DNA of 64,000 nucleotides from assembly GCF_021369635.1 (NCBI RefSeq), contig NZ_JAJNBZ010000011.1, positions 1,425 through 65,424 of the forward strand, in the 5' to 3' direction. Below the pieces are notes generated by a model that did not search any database, was not told where the DNA came from, and saw only the letters and a list, made by a program, of their open reading frames with translations. Both the position numbers and the translations under genes were made by a program. Positions within the stretch are counted from its first letter, which is position 1, and each line of letters starts with the position of its first letter. This document shows, piece after piece, positions 35,211 to 43,398 of this stretch. This DNA comes from Paenibacillus profundus (lineage in GTDB: Bacteria; Bacillota; Bacilli; Paenibacillales; Paenibacillaceae).

Positions 35211-36370
35211 CTGTTATTACATGCTTATTTATTCATATATTCATATACATAATTGAAAATTATCCTTTTCTTCGAAACCTATCACTCAGAAGCGGCCGCT
35301 CCTTCACTATCATTTATCGGTTATTGCAGTGAAATTATGTATATTGCATGTCTCACATTTCCAAGATTGTCATATATCACGAGTTGTGATCAGTAACGAA
35401 ATGTTCCGTTCGTGCAGTGGCATCACACTTCGGTGATCCGCTTCAACCGCCCCTTTGCTTCATTCTCCCTTTCCATCAGAAGGAGGCGGCTCACTTTGTG
35501 CGTTCGGTTCACTCTCCTCATTGGCTTACGTCATGCCGTTCGCGCAAGATATGACCGTCTGTCTTTTCCGTAACGTATCCCTCCTGTGGTCATGTCATTT
35601 GTGTATGATATTACGTGTACCTTTTCCTCGACGTTATCACTCCTGATTATATGGGAGAGTGCACATAAGGGCAGGGTAAGGACAGGGCTCATAAGCCTTC
35701 TCACCGAGTACCGCTTTACAGTACTGCCTCGAGCCTTTTGCAAGAGCCCCAAAGCCCAATCGAGCACAATAAATCAATATGTCCAAGTCGTGCACAACAG
35801 CACTAATTCCTTGCAATACACTCAGTCGTGCACAACATATCTGCAATACGTCGAATCACGTGCATTTCACGAATGCAACGGAACCATAGGGGTTCAGACT
35901 CGCTCCAGCTGCACCACAACGAGCGCTTCTTGACCGCGCGCGTTGCCAAGCTTTGGGCAGTGTAGCAGCCGAGCGCTGCTTATCGGTAACCAAGCGTATT
36001 GAAGCAGCTCTGCCATTGGAAAACATCCAATGGAAATTCACATGTTAAGCGGAAATGGTGCAATCCACTGGAAAACCTCCACTCAAATCAGTCCTAGTCC
36101 GGTGAAGCAGCCGAAGATAAGGTCATTTGACTGTACAGTATCCAATGGAAGTTTCCTTTCTCCACACAACCTCATCAATCTATTGGACGAAATCCAACAG
36201 ACAGGAGCGCAGCAGCTCAAAACGCACAAAAGCAAGAAGCATTAATCTACATACGAGCATCCGATGTTATCCCTCCTAGATACAACAGAAGCCGAAGATG
36301 AAGACGACATCACAGTCACGATTAAAAAGGAAGAAAAACTGTCATCTGAATGAAGGGGAAAGTGAGACGA
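35211..36370. other. Gene-poor region with degenerate repeats
   Basis: About 1.16 kb without a supportable gene: small ORFs on both strands lack ribosome sites and family signals. At 35640-35710 there is a degenerate relative of 36920-36985 (both contain acataagg and aagcctt followed by caccgag). Two gtcgtgcacaaca copies occur near 35786 and 35831. At 36013-36033 ccattgga and tccaatgg form a hairpin. The block 36124-36148 (catttgactgtac then tccaatgg) recurs inverted at 39879-39903. I read this as repeat debris. Confidence 0.6.
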
Positions 36371-36373
36371 TAC

Positions 36374-36401
36374 AAAAAAGAGGCCTTGCGGGCCCCTTAC
36401 T
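36374..36401 (-). terminator. Terminator of XRE gene 1
   Basis: On the minus strand aggggcc and ggcctct pair across a cgcaa loop, followed by tttttt. Confidence 0.8.
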
Positions 36402-36406
36402 CCATC

Positions 36407-36769
36407 TTATGTATTCATTCTGCGGTCAAATGTCGCGAGCATATCTGTGGCAATGCGATGGACAAGCTTCACGTCGTCCGGTTCCCTGCCCTTAAGCAGC
36501 TTCACATGCAGCTCAAGTGTGCCGGCGATACCGAGACGTTCGGCGTCTACGTTGGCTGTATCGAACGCGAAGAAATCCTCAATACTTACGTCAAGCGCCC
36601 GAATCATCCGCTCTAGCGAATTCAACGAAATATTAATGCTGCCGCGCTCGGCACCTCCGATGTACGAAGCCTTCATTTCACATTTGTCTCCGAGCTCCGC
36701 TTGGGTATATCCTTTGAACTTGCGCAGCTGTCGAATCCGATCTCCTAAAAATATTTTCAAGTCCGCCAT
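36407..36769 (-). CDS. XRE-family transcriptional regulator, copy 1
   Basis: A 120-aa protein with an N-terminal HTH_3 domain (LGDRIRQLRKFKGYTQAELG, then SYIGGAERGSINISLNSLER) and a short C-terminal helical tail of about 50 residues. These are DNA-binding repressors that often control neighbouring genes. The ATG at 36769 follows GAGGTG at 6 bases; a GTG three codons earlier overlaps that site. It is about 85% identical by eye to the copy at 37077-37439. Differences such as FFAFDTANVDAE versus FFQFDTANVNAE are mild, so both copies look functional. Divergent partner missing on this copy. Confidence 0.88.
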   Translation of the reverse strand: MADLKIFLGDRIRQLRKFKGYTQAELGDKCEMKASYIGGAERGSINISLNSLERMIRALDVSIEDFFAFDTANVDAERLGIAGTLELHVKLLKGREPDDVKLVHRIATDMLATFDRRMNT

Positions 36770-37045
36770 TCCGTTCACCTCATCCTAAGCATATAAGAAA
36801 GCTATCGCGATCAAAATACCATTATGAATGCCATTATTGTCTTTGGTATATATAAATGTTATCATGTCAATATAGAAGTAATATATGTCTTCGAGGTATT
36901 CATACCCTCGATGGTATCCTTCCTGGCTGTATGGAAGAGGACATAAGGTCGCGACATGGAAGCCTTATCACCGAGCACTGAACTTGGCCCTCCCGCGACT
37001 GGACTCTCACCGGCAAGAAGATGCGTGCTTCTGGGCACGCCAATC

Positions 37046-37073
37046 CAAAAAAAAGAGGCTTTGCGGGCCCCTT
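37046..37073 (-). terminator. Terminator of XRE gene 2
   Basis: Minus strand aggggcccgcaaagcctct with a following run of eight T; same hairpin as in copy 1 with one changed pair. Confidence 0.8.
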
Positions 37074-37076
37074 CAA

Positions 37077-37439
37077 TTATGTATTCATTCTGCGGTCAAA
37101 CGTCTCTAACATATCTTTGGCAATGCGATGGACAAGCTTCACGTCGTCTGGCTCCCTGCCTTTAAGCAGCTTCACATGCAGCTCAAGTGTGCCGGCGATA
37201 CCGAGGCGTTCTGCGTTTACGTTGGCTGTATCGAACTGGAAGAATTCCTCAATGTTTACGTCAAGCGCCCGAATTATCCGCTCTAGTGAATCCAGTGAAA
37301 TATTAATGCTGCCGCGCTCGGCACCTCCGATGTATGATGCTTTCATTCCGCATTTGTCCCCGAGATCCGCTTGGGTATATCCTTTCAGCTTGCGCAGCTG
37401 TCGAATCCGATCTCCTAAAAATATTTTCAAGTCCGCCAT
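37077..37439 (-). CDS. XRE-family transcriptional regulator, copy 2
   Basis: A 120-aa HTH_3 regulator, paralogue of copy 1: RIRQLRKLKGYTQADLGDKC, SYIGGAERGSINISLDSLER, then the same tail ending HRIAKDMLETFDRRMNT. The ATG again follows GAGGTG. It is divergent from the 150-aa gene at 37574, with about 135 bases between the two starts, and probably controls that gene and itself. The intact neighbour suggests this is the parental copy of the duplicated module. Confidence 0.88.
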   Translation of the reverse strand: MADLKIFLGDRIRQLRKLKGYTQADLGDKCGMKASYIGGAERGSINISLDSLERIIRALDVNIEEFFQFDTANVNAERLGIAGTLELHVKLLKGREPDDVKLVHRIAKDMLETFDRRMNT

Positions 37440-37573
37440 TCCGTTCACCTCATCTTAAGCATATAAGAAAGCTATGGCGATCAAAACACCATTATGAATG
37501 CTATTATTGTTTTTAATATATATTAATGTTATTATGTCATTATAGAAGTAATATATGTCTTCGAGGTGATCGT

Positions 37574-38026
37574 GTGATACCTAGAATCCACAACGTTCAG
37601 GACGTCGTATTGTGTAATGAACGGGATGAACACCTATGGTACCAATTTAAGGCGATGTACATGCTTGGGAATGAACAAATCGTTGTGCTTCATAAAGGGG
37701 ACTTCAACTACGGATTCGAAATTATGGAACAAGACAAGAGCAGTTATCTTCAACAGCTGTCATATCATCGAATCAGCATATTAAAAAAGAAGTATCCCAC
37801 CGTGTTTCACGACCTCCAAGAATCGACCATCACACACACGGCTCCGCTAAGGCTGATTGCCTTTACGTACAACGAATTCAAGACAAAGAGCAATTATCGC
37901 ATATGCATTTCATTCGCATCGGATGAGTACCCGCTCGATGCGTACTCCTTTTTCCTGCAAACGGGTGCGGATTATGTGCATTTCCTGAAAGAACCTAAGC
38001 CTCCAGATGAACAAAATGACGACTAA
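37574..38026 (+). CDS. Hypothetical protein divergent from XRE gene 2
   Basis: A 150-aa soluble protein (VIPRIHNVQDVVLCNERDEH to KEPKPPDEQNDD). No signal peptide, membrane helix or recognised motif. The centre is rich in aromatic and charged residues, and strands and helices alternate. The GTG at 37574 is chosen because GAGGTG ends 5 bases upstream; the longer frame from 37526 runs through the promoter shared with the XRE gene. Its position opposite a repressor suggests it is the regulated target. Function unknown. Confidence 0.65.
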   Translation: MIPRIHNVQDVVLCNERDEHLWYQFKAMYMLGNEQIVVLHKGDFNYGFEIMEQDKSSYLQQLSYHRISILKKKYPTVFHDLQESTITHTAPLRLIAFTYNEFKTKSNYRICISFASDEYPLDAYSFFLQTGADYVHFLKEPKPPDEQNDD

Positions 38027-38041
38027 CCGACGCACCAAGAT

Positions 38042-38080
38042 ATAGACCCGCCCTTTCCTAAGGTGTGCGGTCTATTTCAT
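38042..38080 (+). terminator. Terminator after the 150-aa gene
   Basis: atagacc (38042-38048) pairs with ggtctat (38069-38075), followed by a T-rich tail; inner bases allow further weak pairs. Confidence 0.55.
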
Positions 38081-38215
38081 TTGTTCTGCTATGCTGTGCA
38101 TCAATTATACAACCGCAAGAGAAGAAAAATAGATTTATCGTCTTGTCTCACCCACATGGCTCATACAATGATCTTGTACACCTGCGCCTTCATTTATTTC
38201 AAAGGAGGGATATTC

Positions 38216-39283
38216 ATGTCTTGTACACAGCCTGACAAACAAAAAGTCGAATTAAGCGCCGTACCGGTACCATCAGATATTTCAGGAGCGCAAGGAAGTG
38301 GCAGAAGACGGTTGTTTATTAGCGATAATCCCGAATCGATTAATGACAGCGTGCCGTTCGTCAACCATATGGCCACGGTATGGCATGATACGGTAAAGGA
38401 TAGCAACAGCGTATCGTATCGCGTGTTTCTGTGGCATTATAATCGGTTGGACATTCCCGTGCGGGCAGCGGTCACGGTCAGCAATGATGGCGTTGCAGAT
38501 AGTGCTAACCTGATTCAAATTTCCAAAGTAAGTGTACAGGAAGTGTTGCATACAGAAAATTTTCTTGCGGCAGGATTGTGCATGGCCAAAGCCCTCATCG
38601 GCGGGACATGGAATATTCGCCCTCCCGTGGACAAGTCAGTTCAAGGCGGAGACATTGGCATCGTATACGAAATGCAGATGAATCCCAATACATTAAGCGG
38701 TGCTGTTGTGGAGTTTACAGTGAAACAGAAGAAGAAAAGGAAGAGAGCGTTGCAGTTTATGGTACGTTCGGTATTGGCCAACCATGATTGTGCAGAGCTC
38801 AGAACGCACCGGGAGCCGCCTGTAACGCCGAATTCTCCCCACCCGCGAGGCTCTTGGGATTTTGCGGATATTCGGGGCAACTCGATTTCCTTTGATGTAA
38901 GGCAAGGGGAGCAGAGCGTGAGCATCATGGGCAAAGGGAATGACTTTCTGTACAAAGCAGCCTTAAGCTATGACCCGGAACACGCCTTTGATAATAAAGG
39001 ACAATACGGCGCCAAATATAAAGTATCGGTCCGTCTTATCAACCGCACGCATAAAGCGAAGCAAGTGGCTGTTTATCTTAATCCGCGCGGCGGGGCATTT
39101 GCAGGGGCCGTCAAAATAAAGGGCGTCACGTACGGGGTGCCGATCGTCAAAGCGCCGAATGAAGCTTGTGAACTCATGAATGTAACGGTAAGAGCTCATA
39201 GTGTACTCAATATCCCACTAGAGATTGCCATTGCCGGCGCGGCCTCCTCGCCAATCGCTATCTTGTGCAGAACCTTGAACTAG
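38216..39283 (+). CDS. Beta-rich protein sharing the C-terminal module of the CuAO_N1 protein
   Basis: A 355-aa protein with no signal peptide. The N-terminal part contains FVNHMATVWHDTVKDSNSVS and VFLWHYNRLDIPVRAAVTVS, and the end has VAVYLNPRGGAFAGAVKIKG. This matches in order and pattern the secreted protein at 23447-25198 (there FRINIHNQNRSQKELSVYLL and LNARGGHYAGAFLVNGKVV). It is therefore a paralogous module without export signal or CuAO_N1 stalk. A basic patch KQKKKRKRA lies near the middle. GGAGGG precedes the ATG by about 6 bases; the longer frame from 38063 has no site. Role unknown. Confidence 0.7.
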   Translation: MSCTQPDKQKVELSAVPVPSDISGAQGSGRRRLFISDNPESINDSVPFVNHMATVWHDTVKDSNSVSYRVFLWHYNRLDIPVRAAVTVSNDGVADSANLIQISKVSVQEVLHTENFLAAGLCMAKALIGGTWNIRPPVDKSVQGGDIGIVYEMQMNPNTLSGAVVEFTVKQKKKRKRALQFMVRSVLANHDCAELRTHREPPVTPNSPHPRGSWDFADIRGNSISFDVRQGEQSVSIMGKGNDFLYKAALSYDPEHAFDNKGQYGAKYKVSVRLINRTHKAKQVAVYLNPRGGAFAGAVKIKGVTYGVPIVKAPNEACELMNVTVRAHSVLNIPLEIAIAGAASSPIAILCRTLN

Positions 39284-39329
39284 GAGGCAGTGCAGGGCTA
39301 GCGGCAGGTGGTGGTAGGTTGATAGGAGC

Positions 39330-39670
39330 TGGTTGGCGCTGGGAGGCGCTAGTTAGGCGCTAGCAGGCGCTAGCCAGGCGCTAGCAGGCGCTAGCCAGGC
39401 GCTAGCAGGCGCTGATAGGCGCTGGGAGGGGCTGGCAGGCGATGGGAGGCGCTAGCAGGCGATGATAGGCGATGGCAGGCGCTAGCAGGCGCTAGCTGGC
39501 GCTAGTAGGCGATGGCAGGCGATGGCAGGCGCTAGCAGGCGATGGCAGGCGCTAGCAGGCGCTAGTAGGCGATGGCAGGCGCTAGCAGGCGCTGATAGGC
39601 GCTAGCAGGCGCTAGCAGGCGCTAGCAGGCGCTAGCAGGCGATGGCAGGCGCTGATAGGCGATGGCAGGT
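39330..39670. repeat. 10-bp minisatellite of about 33 units
   Basis: A run of 10-mers of the forms aggcgctagc, aggcgatggc and aggcgctgat, about 33 in all, begins some 45 bases after the preceding stop codon. Many units hold the palindrome gctagc. The unit variants are interspersed, which points to repeated unequal exchange. No ORF of note crosses it, and GC content is well above the flanks. Confidence 0.92.
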
Positions 39671-40269
39671 TCTGCTGGGTAGTGCTGGGGCAGCGGTCCT
39701 TGCGACTGAATCCAATCAAGGAATCCAGCAGTTTTTATGGCTCTTAACGAGTACTTACTATTAGCACGCTGTCTCTGCTCATTTGTACAGTAATGCCTTT
39801 GCACATTTAACTTACTATGCTCACATCCATTGGATTTCGTACAGTAGATTGTTGAAGATGAGCGCCGAGAGGGTGCTTCCATTGGAAATGGTACAGTCAA
39901 ATGGCCTCAAGTACGGCTCTATCACTGAAATAGGGGGGATTTGATTGGAGATTTTCCAGTAGAATGAACCATTGCCACTTTAAATGGGAACTTCTATTGG
40001 ATCTTTTCCAATGAACGAGCCGATTCTCAGCGCATGCCATGCTACGCCCGGCTATCCGTTCAAAGTGCGCGCAGGCCTTCCATAGCGCAAATGATATGCG
40101 GCTCAAGCGGTGCGGCTAGCGCGGGTTGCCAATGCCGCAATAGCGCACGGCGGCCTTGCGCACGGCGCGTGCCAATAAGACGCGCCACATAACGGTGATA
40201 GACCGCATCCCATAGCGGAATGCGGTCTATCTGGTTCAGAGCGGGCGCAGCGAACGCGCTGCCCGCATG
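39671..40269. other. Gene-free spacer with dispersed motifs
   Basis: About 600 bases without a supportable gene. Several tccattgga / tccaatgga motifs and tacagt motifs occur between 39780 and 40015. The block 39879-39903 is an inverted relative of 36124-36148. Just before rtcB ends there is a strong hairpin (listed separately). Confidence 0.55.
40197..40231 (-). terminator. Strong hairpin downstream of rtcB
   Basis: gatagaccgcat (40197-40208) and atgcggtctatc (40220-40231) form a perfect 12-bp stem. No T-run follows on the minus strand, so it may protect the 3' end rather than terminate. Confidence 0.5.
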
Positions 40270-41727
40270 CTACCCGCCTTTGACCGTAGCCAAAGGCTTG
40301 CATCTCGCCACTACGCCGGCAAGTCCGGCCCCAACGACGCTCTCTATAATTTGCTCCACGTCCTTGTAGGCCTGCGGCGATTCGTCGATAATCGATTCCA
40401 GCGTGCGCTGGTTCACGACCACCTCGTCCTCCGTGCCAACCCGCAGCGAAGCCGCGAACTCGTCGACCGTCACCAGTTGCTTCGTGGCGCTGCGAGACCG
40501 GACGCGCCCCGCCCCATGACAGATGGAATAATAGTTCGCCGCCCCCGCCTCACGGCCAACCATGAGATAGGACGCGCTGCCCATCGAGCCAGGGATGAGC
40601 GCCGGATGTCCAGTTGCCGCATACGGCTTCGGATTGTCCGGGTGCTGCGGCGGCAACGCGCGGGTCGCCCCCTTGCGGTGTACGAACATGCGGCGTCCGT
40701 CATGGCTTTCTTCCCACGCATAGTTGTGCATTAAATCGTACAGCGTGCTCATCTCCACCTTCGTGCCGAACACGTCGCGGAACGCCTCTCGGATGCCATA
40801 AGCCATCAGATGCCGATTCACCACGGCATAGTTGAGCGCTGAGTACATCAGATGAACATAGCGCTCTGCCACGGGTTCGGCAAGCGGCGCGAACACGAGC
40901 TTCGGATCGGCCGTGCCGCTGCCGATCGAGCGCATCCACTGCGCCATTTCTTTGCTGCAGAGTTGACTGACGGCGCCACCCCAAGCGCGGGAGCCGGAAT
41001 GGATCATGACGATGACTTGGCCATCGAACAATCCCCAAGCTTCCGCGACCTCCCGGTTCGACTCGTCGATTTCCACGGCTTGGATTTCTGCAAAGTGGTT
41101 GCCGCTGCCAAGAGTTCCGAGCTGACGGTGGGAGCGGTGCCACGCCGCTGCCGGCATCGCGTCCAGCACGTCCTCGTCGAACGCGAACTTGCTGTGCTCC
41201 ACATGAGTTAAGGACGTCGCCTTCTTCGGCGTATAGGCATCTGGCACATATTTCTTCGGCAAGCCATGGAGCCCTTTCACCAACACATGCTCCAAGCGGA
41301 TGTCAGAGAAATGACCACGCGCATGGGAATCGATGGGGATCATCTTTTCTATCGCCTTCACGAGCTTGCGCCGCAGCTTCACATCCTGCAATGCGTCGCG
41401 GTGCAAATTCGTGAGATGGACCCGCATGCCGCAACCGATATCGCTCCCGACGATGGAGGGAGATACGTAACCGTCGCTCGCGTTCCAGACCGCCGTTGTG
41501 CCGATGCACGTGCCGACACCGACATGAACGTCCGGGGTATAGCTCATGTAGACCCGGTTCGGAATTTGCAAATTGTTGTTGGCCATTTCAAATACTTTGA
41601 CCCCCAAATCATGGTAGAGGGCATTATTGGCATAGACGTGCAGCGTCCCGGCAGGCAGCTCCATTGTGCGATAATAGCACTCCTGCTCCTGCTCCTGCTC
41701 ATTATATAAAGAATCATTTGTATACAT
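40270..41727 (-). CDS. rtcB: RtcB family RNA ligase
   Basis: A 485-aa RtcB ligase, which joins RNA 2',3'-cyclic phosphate or 3'-phosphate ends to 5'-OH ends with GTP and manganese, in tRNA splicing or RNA repair. Metal and active-site motifs are PDVHVGVGTCIG, VGSDIGCGM (metal cysteine), GTLGSGNHFAEI, MIHSGSR and the guanylated histidine region CHGAGRVRSR. Length is normal for the family. No archease or other repair gene is adjacent. The upstream 350 bases hold a short leader ORF and two terminators, so expression is probably controlled by attenuation. Confidence 0.93.
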   Translation of the reverse strand: MYTNDSLYNEQEQEQECYYRTMELPAGTLHVYANNALYHDLGVKVFEMANNNLQIPNRVYMSYTPDVHVGVGTCIGTTAVWNASDGYVSPSIVGSDIGCGMRVHLTNLHRDALQDVKLRRKLVKAIEKMIPIDSHARGHFSDIRLEHVLVKGLHGLPKKYVPDAYTPKKATSLTHVEHSKFAFDEDVLDAMPAAAWHRSHRQLGTLGSGNHFAEIQAVEIDESNREVAEAWGLFDGQVIVMIHSGSRAWGGAVSQLCSKEMAQWMRSIGSGTADPKLVFAPLAEPVAERYVHLMYSALNYAVVNRHLMAYGIREAFRDVFGTKVEMSTLYDLMHNYAWEESHDGRRMFVHRKGATRALPPQHPDNPKPYAATGHPALIPGSMGSASYLMVGREAGAANYYSICHGAGRVRSRSATKQLVTVDEFAASLRVGTEDEVVVNQRTLESIIDESPQAYKDVEQIIESVVGAGLAGVVARCKPLATVKGG

Positions 41728-41778
41728 ATATTTTTAAGTTCCTTTCCAGTTTCCGTTCTGCTCTGTTCCAAAAAACAC

Positions 41779-41810
41779 AAAAAAAGACCGCAGACTCTCG
41801 TCCTGCGGCC
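41779..41810 (-). terminator. Leader terminator 2 of rtcB
   Basis: On the minus strand ggccgcag and ctgcggtc pair around a short gacgaga-type loop, followed by seven T. It lies about 50 bases before the rtcB start. Confidence 0.8.
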
Positions 41811-41822
41811 ATCCGAACATAC

Positions 41823-41852
41823 AAAAAAGCCACAGACTTCATCGTCCATGGC
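41823..41852 (-). terminator. Leader terminator 1 of rtcB
   Basis: On the minus strand gccatggac and gtctgtggc pair (one G-T) around gatgaa, followed by tttttt. Its 3' arm resembles that of terminator 2, so the two may be duplicates. Confidence 0.8.
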
Positions 41853-41893
41853 CAAGCAACCGATATTAGCCTCCCCCGAGGGGGATCGCTCGA

Positions 41894-41980
41894 TTATCTT
41901 GTTCTCACTCCGTAGAGGCCGACGAGAGACCGTTCACTATCATTATGCAGTTGCACCGTCACATATTGATTCCATGTCAT
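41894..41980 (-). CDS. Short leader ORF upstream of rtcB
   Basis: A 28-codon ORF starting MTWNQYVTVQLHND and ending GLYGVRTR, preceded by AAAGGAGG at 9 bases; an ATG two codons earlier is only 3 bases from that site. It ends about 40 bases before the first of two terminators and then rtcB. Excellent ribosome site plus terminators suggest a leader peptide whose translation decides read-through. No run of one codon stands out, so what it senses is unclear. It could also be a free-standing microprotein. Confidence 0.55.
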   Translation of the reverse strand: MTWNQYVTVQLHNDSERSLVGLYGVRTR

Positions 41981-42077
41981 CTTCATCAACCTCCTTTTTC
42001 CAAAATGTATACTCATCATAAAATGGTAAACCCGTAAATGTCAACCCTTATTTTAGCAGAAAAGAAAAGATGCAGCG

Positions 42078-43298
42078 CTAGGAGTAAGAAGAACTCGCCT
42101 CGCCTCGCCGGCCTCCAGCCCCTTCTGCTGAGCTTGTCTTCCTGCGCTTCGCCCCGATGAACAAGCTTGCGAATGGCGAGTGCTGCAGCCATCTGGTGAT
42201 AAAAAGCGATGCCGCTGCGACCACCACGAACGTCAATACGGTTGCGATTAGGTGAAAGCCTTCCAGCGACAACTGGCGGGTAAATCGGGACACCAGCGCC
42301 AGCACGAGCGCATGCACCAAATATCCGCCGAACGAATACGTTCCGGCCATCCGCAAGAACCGCTGCATCAATCCGCCGCGCTTTTGGATTTGCAGCGCAA
42401 TCGCGTAAATGAGCAGCATCTGCACTACGATGAGCACGAAGACAGTCGGCTTCAAATACGTCGAGATATTCAAGTTAATTGGCGTGATCCCTGCGGACAG
42501 CAGATCATAACCGATGAAGATGTAGCACGCGATAAAAATAAATAAGTTCCAAGAAGCAGCCTGCTGCACCCACTGCCGCCACCGCTGCAGATGAAGCGCG
42601 CACACAATGCCTAGCGCAATGTAGAAAAAGTAAAATATGACGATCATCGTCCGGTGTCCGGCAAGCACTTGTCCGATTCCTCCGACAGATCCCGCCCACC
42701 CCGCGGCCTTATAATATGACCAATACATGAGACCTGCATAAGCTGCTCCGAGCCCGAGCAGTATCCCCGTCACATGGCGCACGGATATCACTCCGAACCA
42801 AGTGAATAGCCGCTTCCGCACAGCCTGCACGAACCGTGCCAGCCACGGGTAGAGGAGGTACAGCTGAAAGATCATCGGAATGAACCATAACTGATATCCG
42901 TAAGTCGGCGTGAGAAACTGCTGGCTCAGCAGCACCCAGCCTTCCTTCGTCAGAAGTAGCCCTTGCAGCGAGAATACGCCGTATATCAAGGTCCACAGTG
43001 CGAAAGGCACAAGCACGGACTGTGCGCGCCGCTTGATGAACCGGCCGTAATCAAGAGAAGCATCGTAATTATAGAACAAGATGACGGTCGACAAGAAGAC
43101 GAAAGTCAACGTTCCGTATCGCGTAAAGTGATACAGCATCCCCAACATGACAGCATCCGCAGGCAAAATATCCGCACGATAGATGTACTCTCCAATGCTA
43201 TGCTGCAGTACAATAGCAAAAAAGGCGAGCGCCCGCATAATCGTAATTTCTTCAATTCGTTCTTTCTCACCTGATTGGATAGGTGGTTTTGTGGTCAT
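42078..43298 (-). CDS. Acyltransferase-3 family membrane protein
   Basis: A 406-aa protein of the acyltransferase-3 family with about ten membrane helices: first helix with ALAFFAIVLQHSIGEY (catalytic-type histidine), basic loop FIKRRAQSVLVPFALW, late motif TYSFGGYLVHALV. The C-terminal tail is Ser/Gly/Arg-rich. Probable O-acetylation of a surface glycan or lipid. It is related to the protein at 27540-28691 but clearly diverged. No operon partner; TAAG boxes are not seen upstream. Ribosome site GAGAGGAT about 9 bases before the ATG. Confidence 0.85.
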   Translation of the reverse strand: MTTKPPIQSGEKERIEEITIMRALAFFAIVLQHSIGEYIYRADILPADAVMLGMLYHFTRYGTLTFVFLSTVILFYNYDASLDYGRFIKRRAQSVLVPFALWTLIYGVFSLQGLLLTKEGWVLLSQQFLTPTYGYQLWFIPMIFQLYLLYPWLARFVQAVRKRLFTWFGVISVRHVTGILLGLGAAYAGLMYWSYYKAAGWAGSVGGIGQVLAGHRTMIVIFYFFYIALGIVCALHLQRWRQWVQQAASWNLFIFIACYIFIGYDLLSAGITPINLNISTYLKPTVFVLIVVQMLLIYAIALQIQKRGGLMQRFLRMAGTYSFGGYLVHALVLALVSRFTRQLSLEGFHLIATVLTFVVVAAASLFITRWLQHSPFASLFIGAKRRKTSSAEGAGGRRGEASSSYS

Positions 43299-43398
43299 TG
43301 CCCCAATCCTCTCGTTTTCATAGTTGAAGGTAAGGAACCATTATAAACCATTAACCTGAAAAAGAGATGAAAAAGAACTGTAAATATTTACAAATATA

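Larger units (their letters stand above)
36371..37566. repeat. Tandem duplication of an XRE-regulator module
   Basis: 36371-36899 and 37046-37566 are two copies of the same module: terminator, XRE gene, promoter region and the start of a divergent transcript (both carry gaagtaatatatgtcttcga then ggt). The second copy continues into the plus-strand gene at 37574. In the first copy the sequence diverges immediately after cgaggt and no gene follows, so one partner was lost. The offset is about 670 bases. Confidence 0.9.

Noticed and set aside
35455-35933. Small ORFs in the gene-poor region
   Set aside because: Overlapping frames on both strands, no ribosome sites, and part of the sequence recurs as degenerate repeats.
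38063-38215. N-terminal extension of the 355-aa gene
   Set aside because: It runs through the terminator region of the preceding gene and lacks a ribosome site; GGAGGG fits the ATG at 38216.
39330-39670. CRISPR array
   Set aside because: The units are direct 10-mers without spacers, and no cas gene is in the window.
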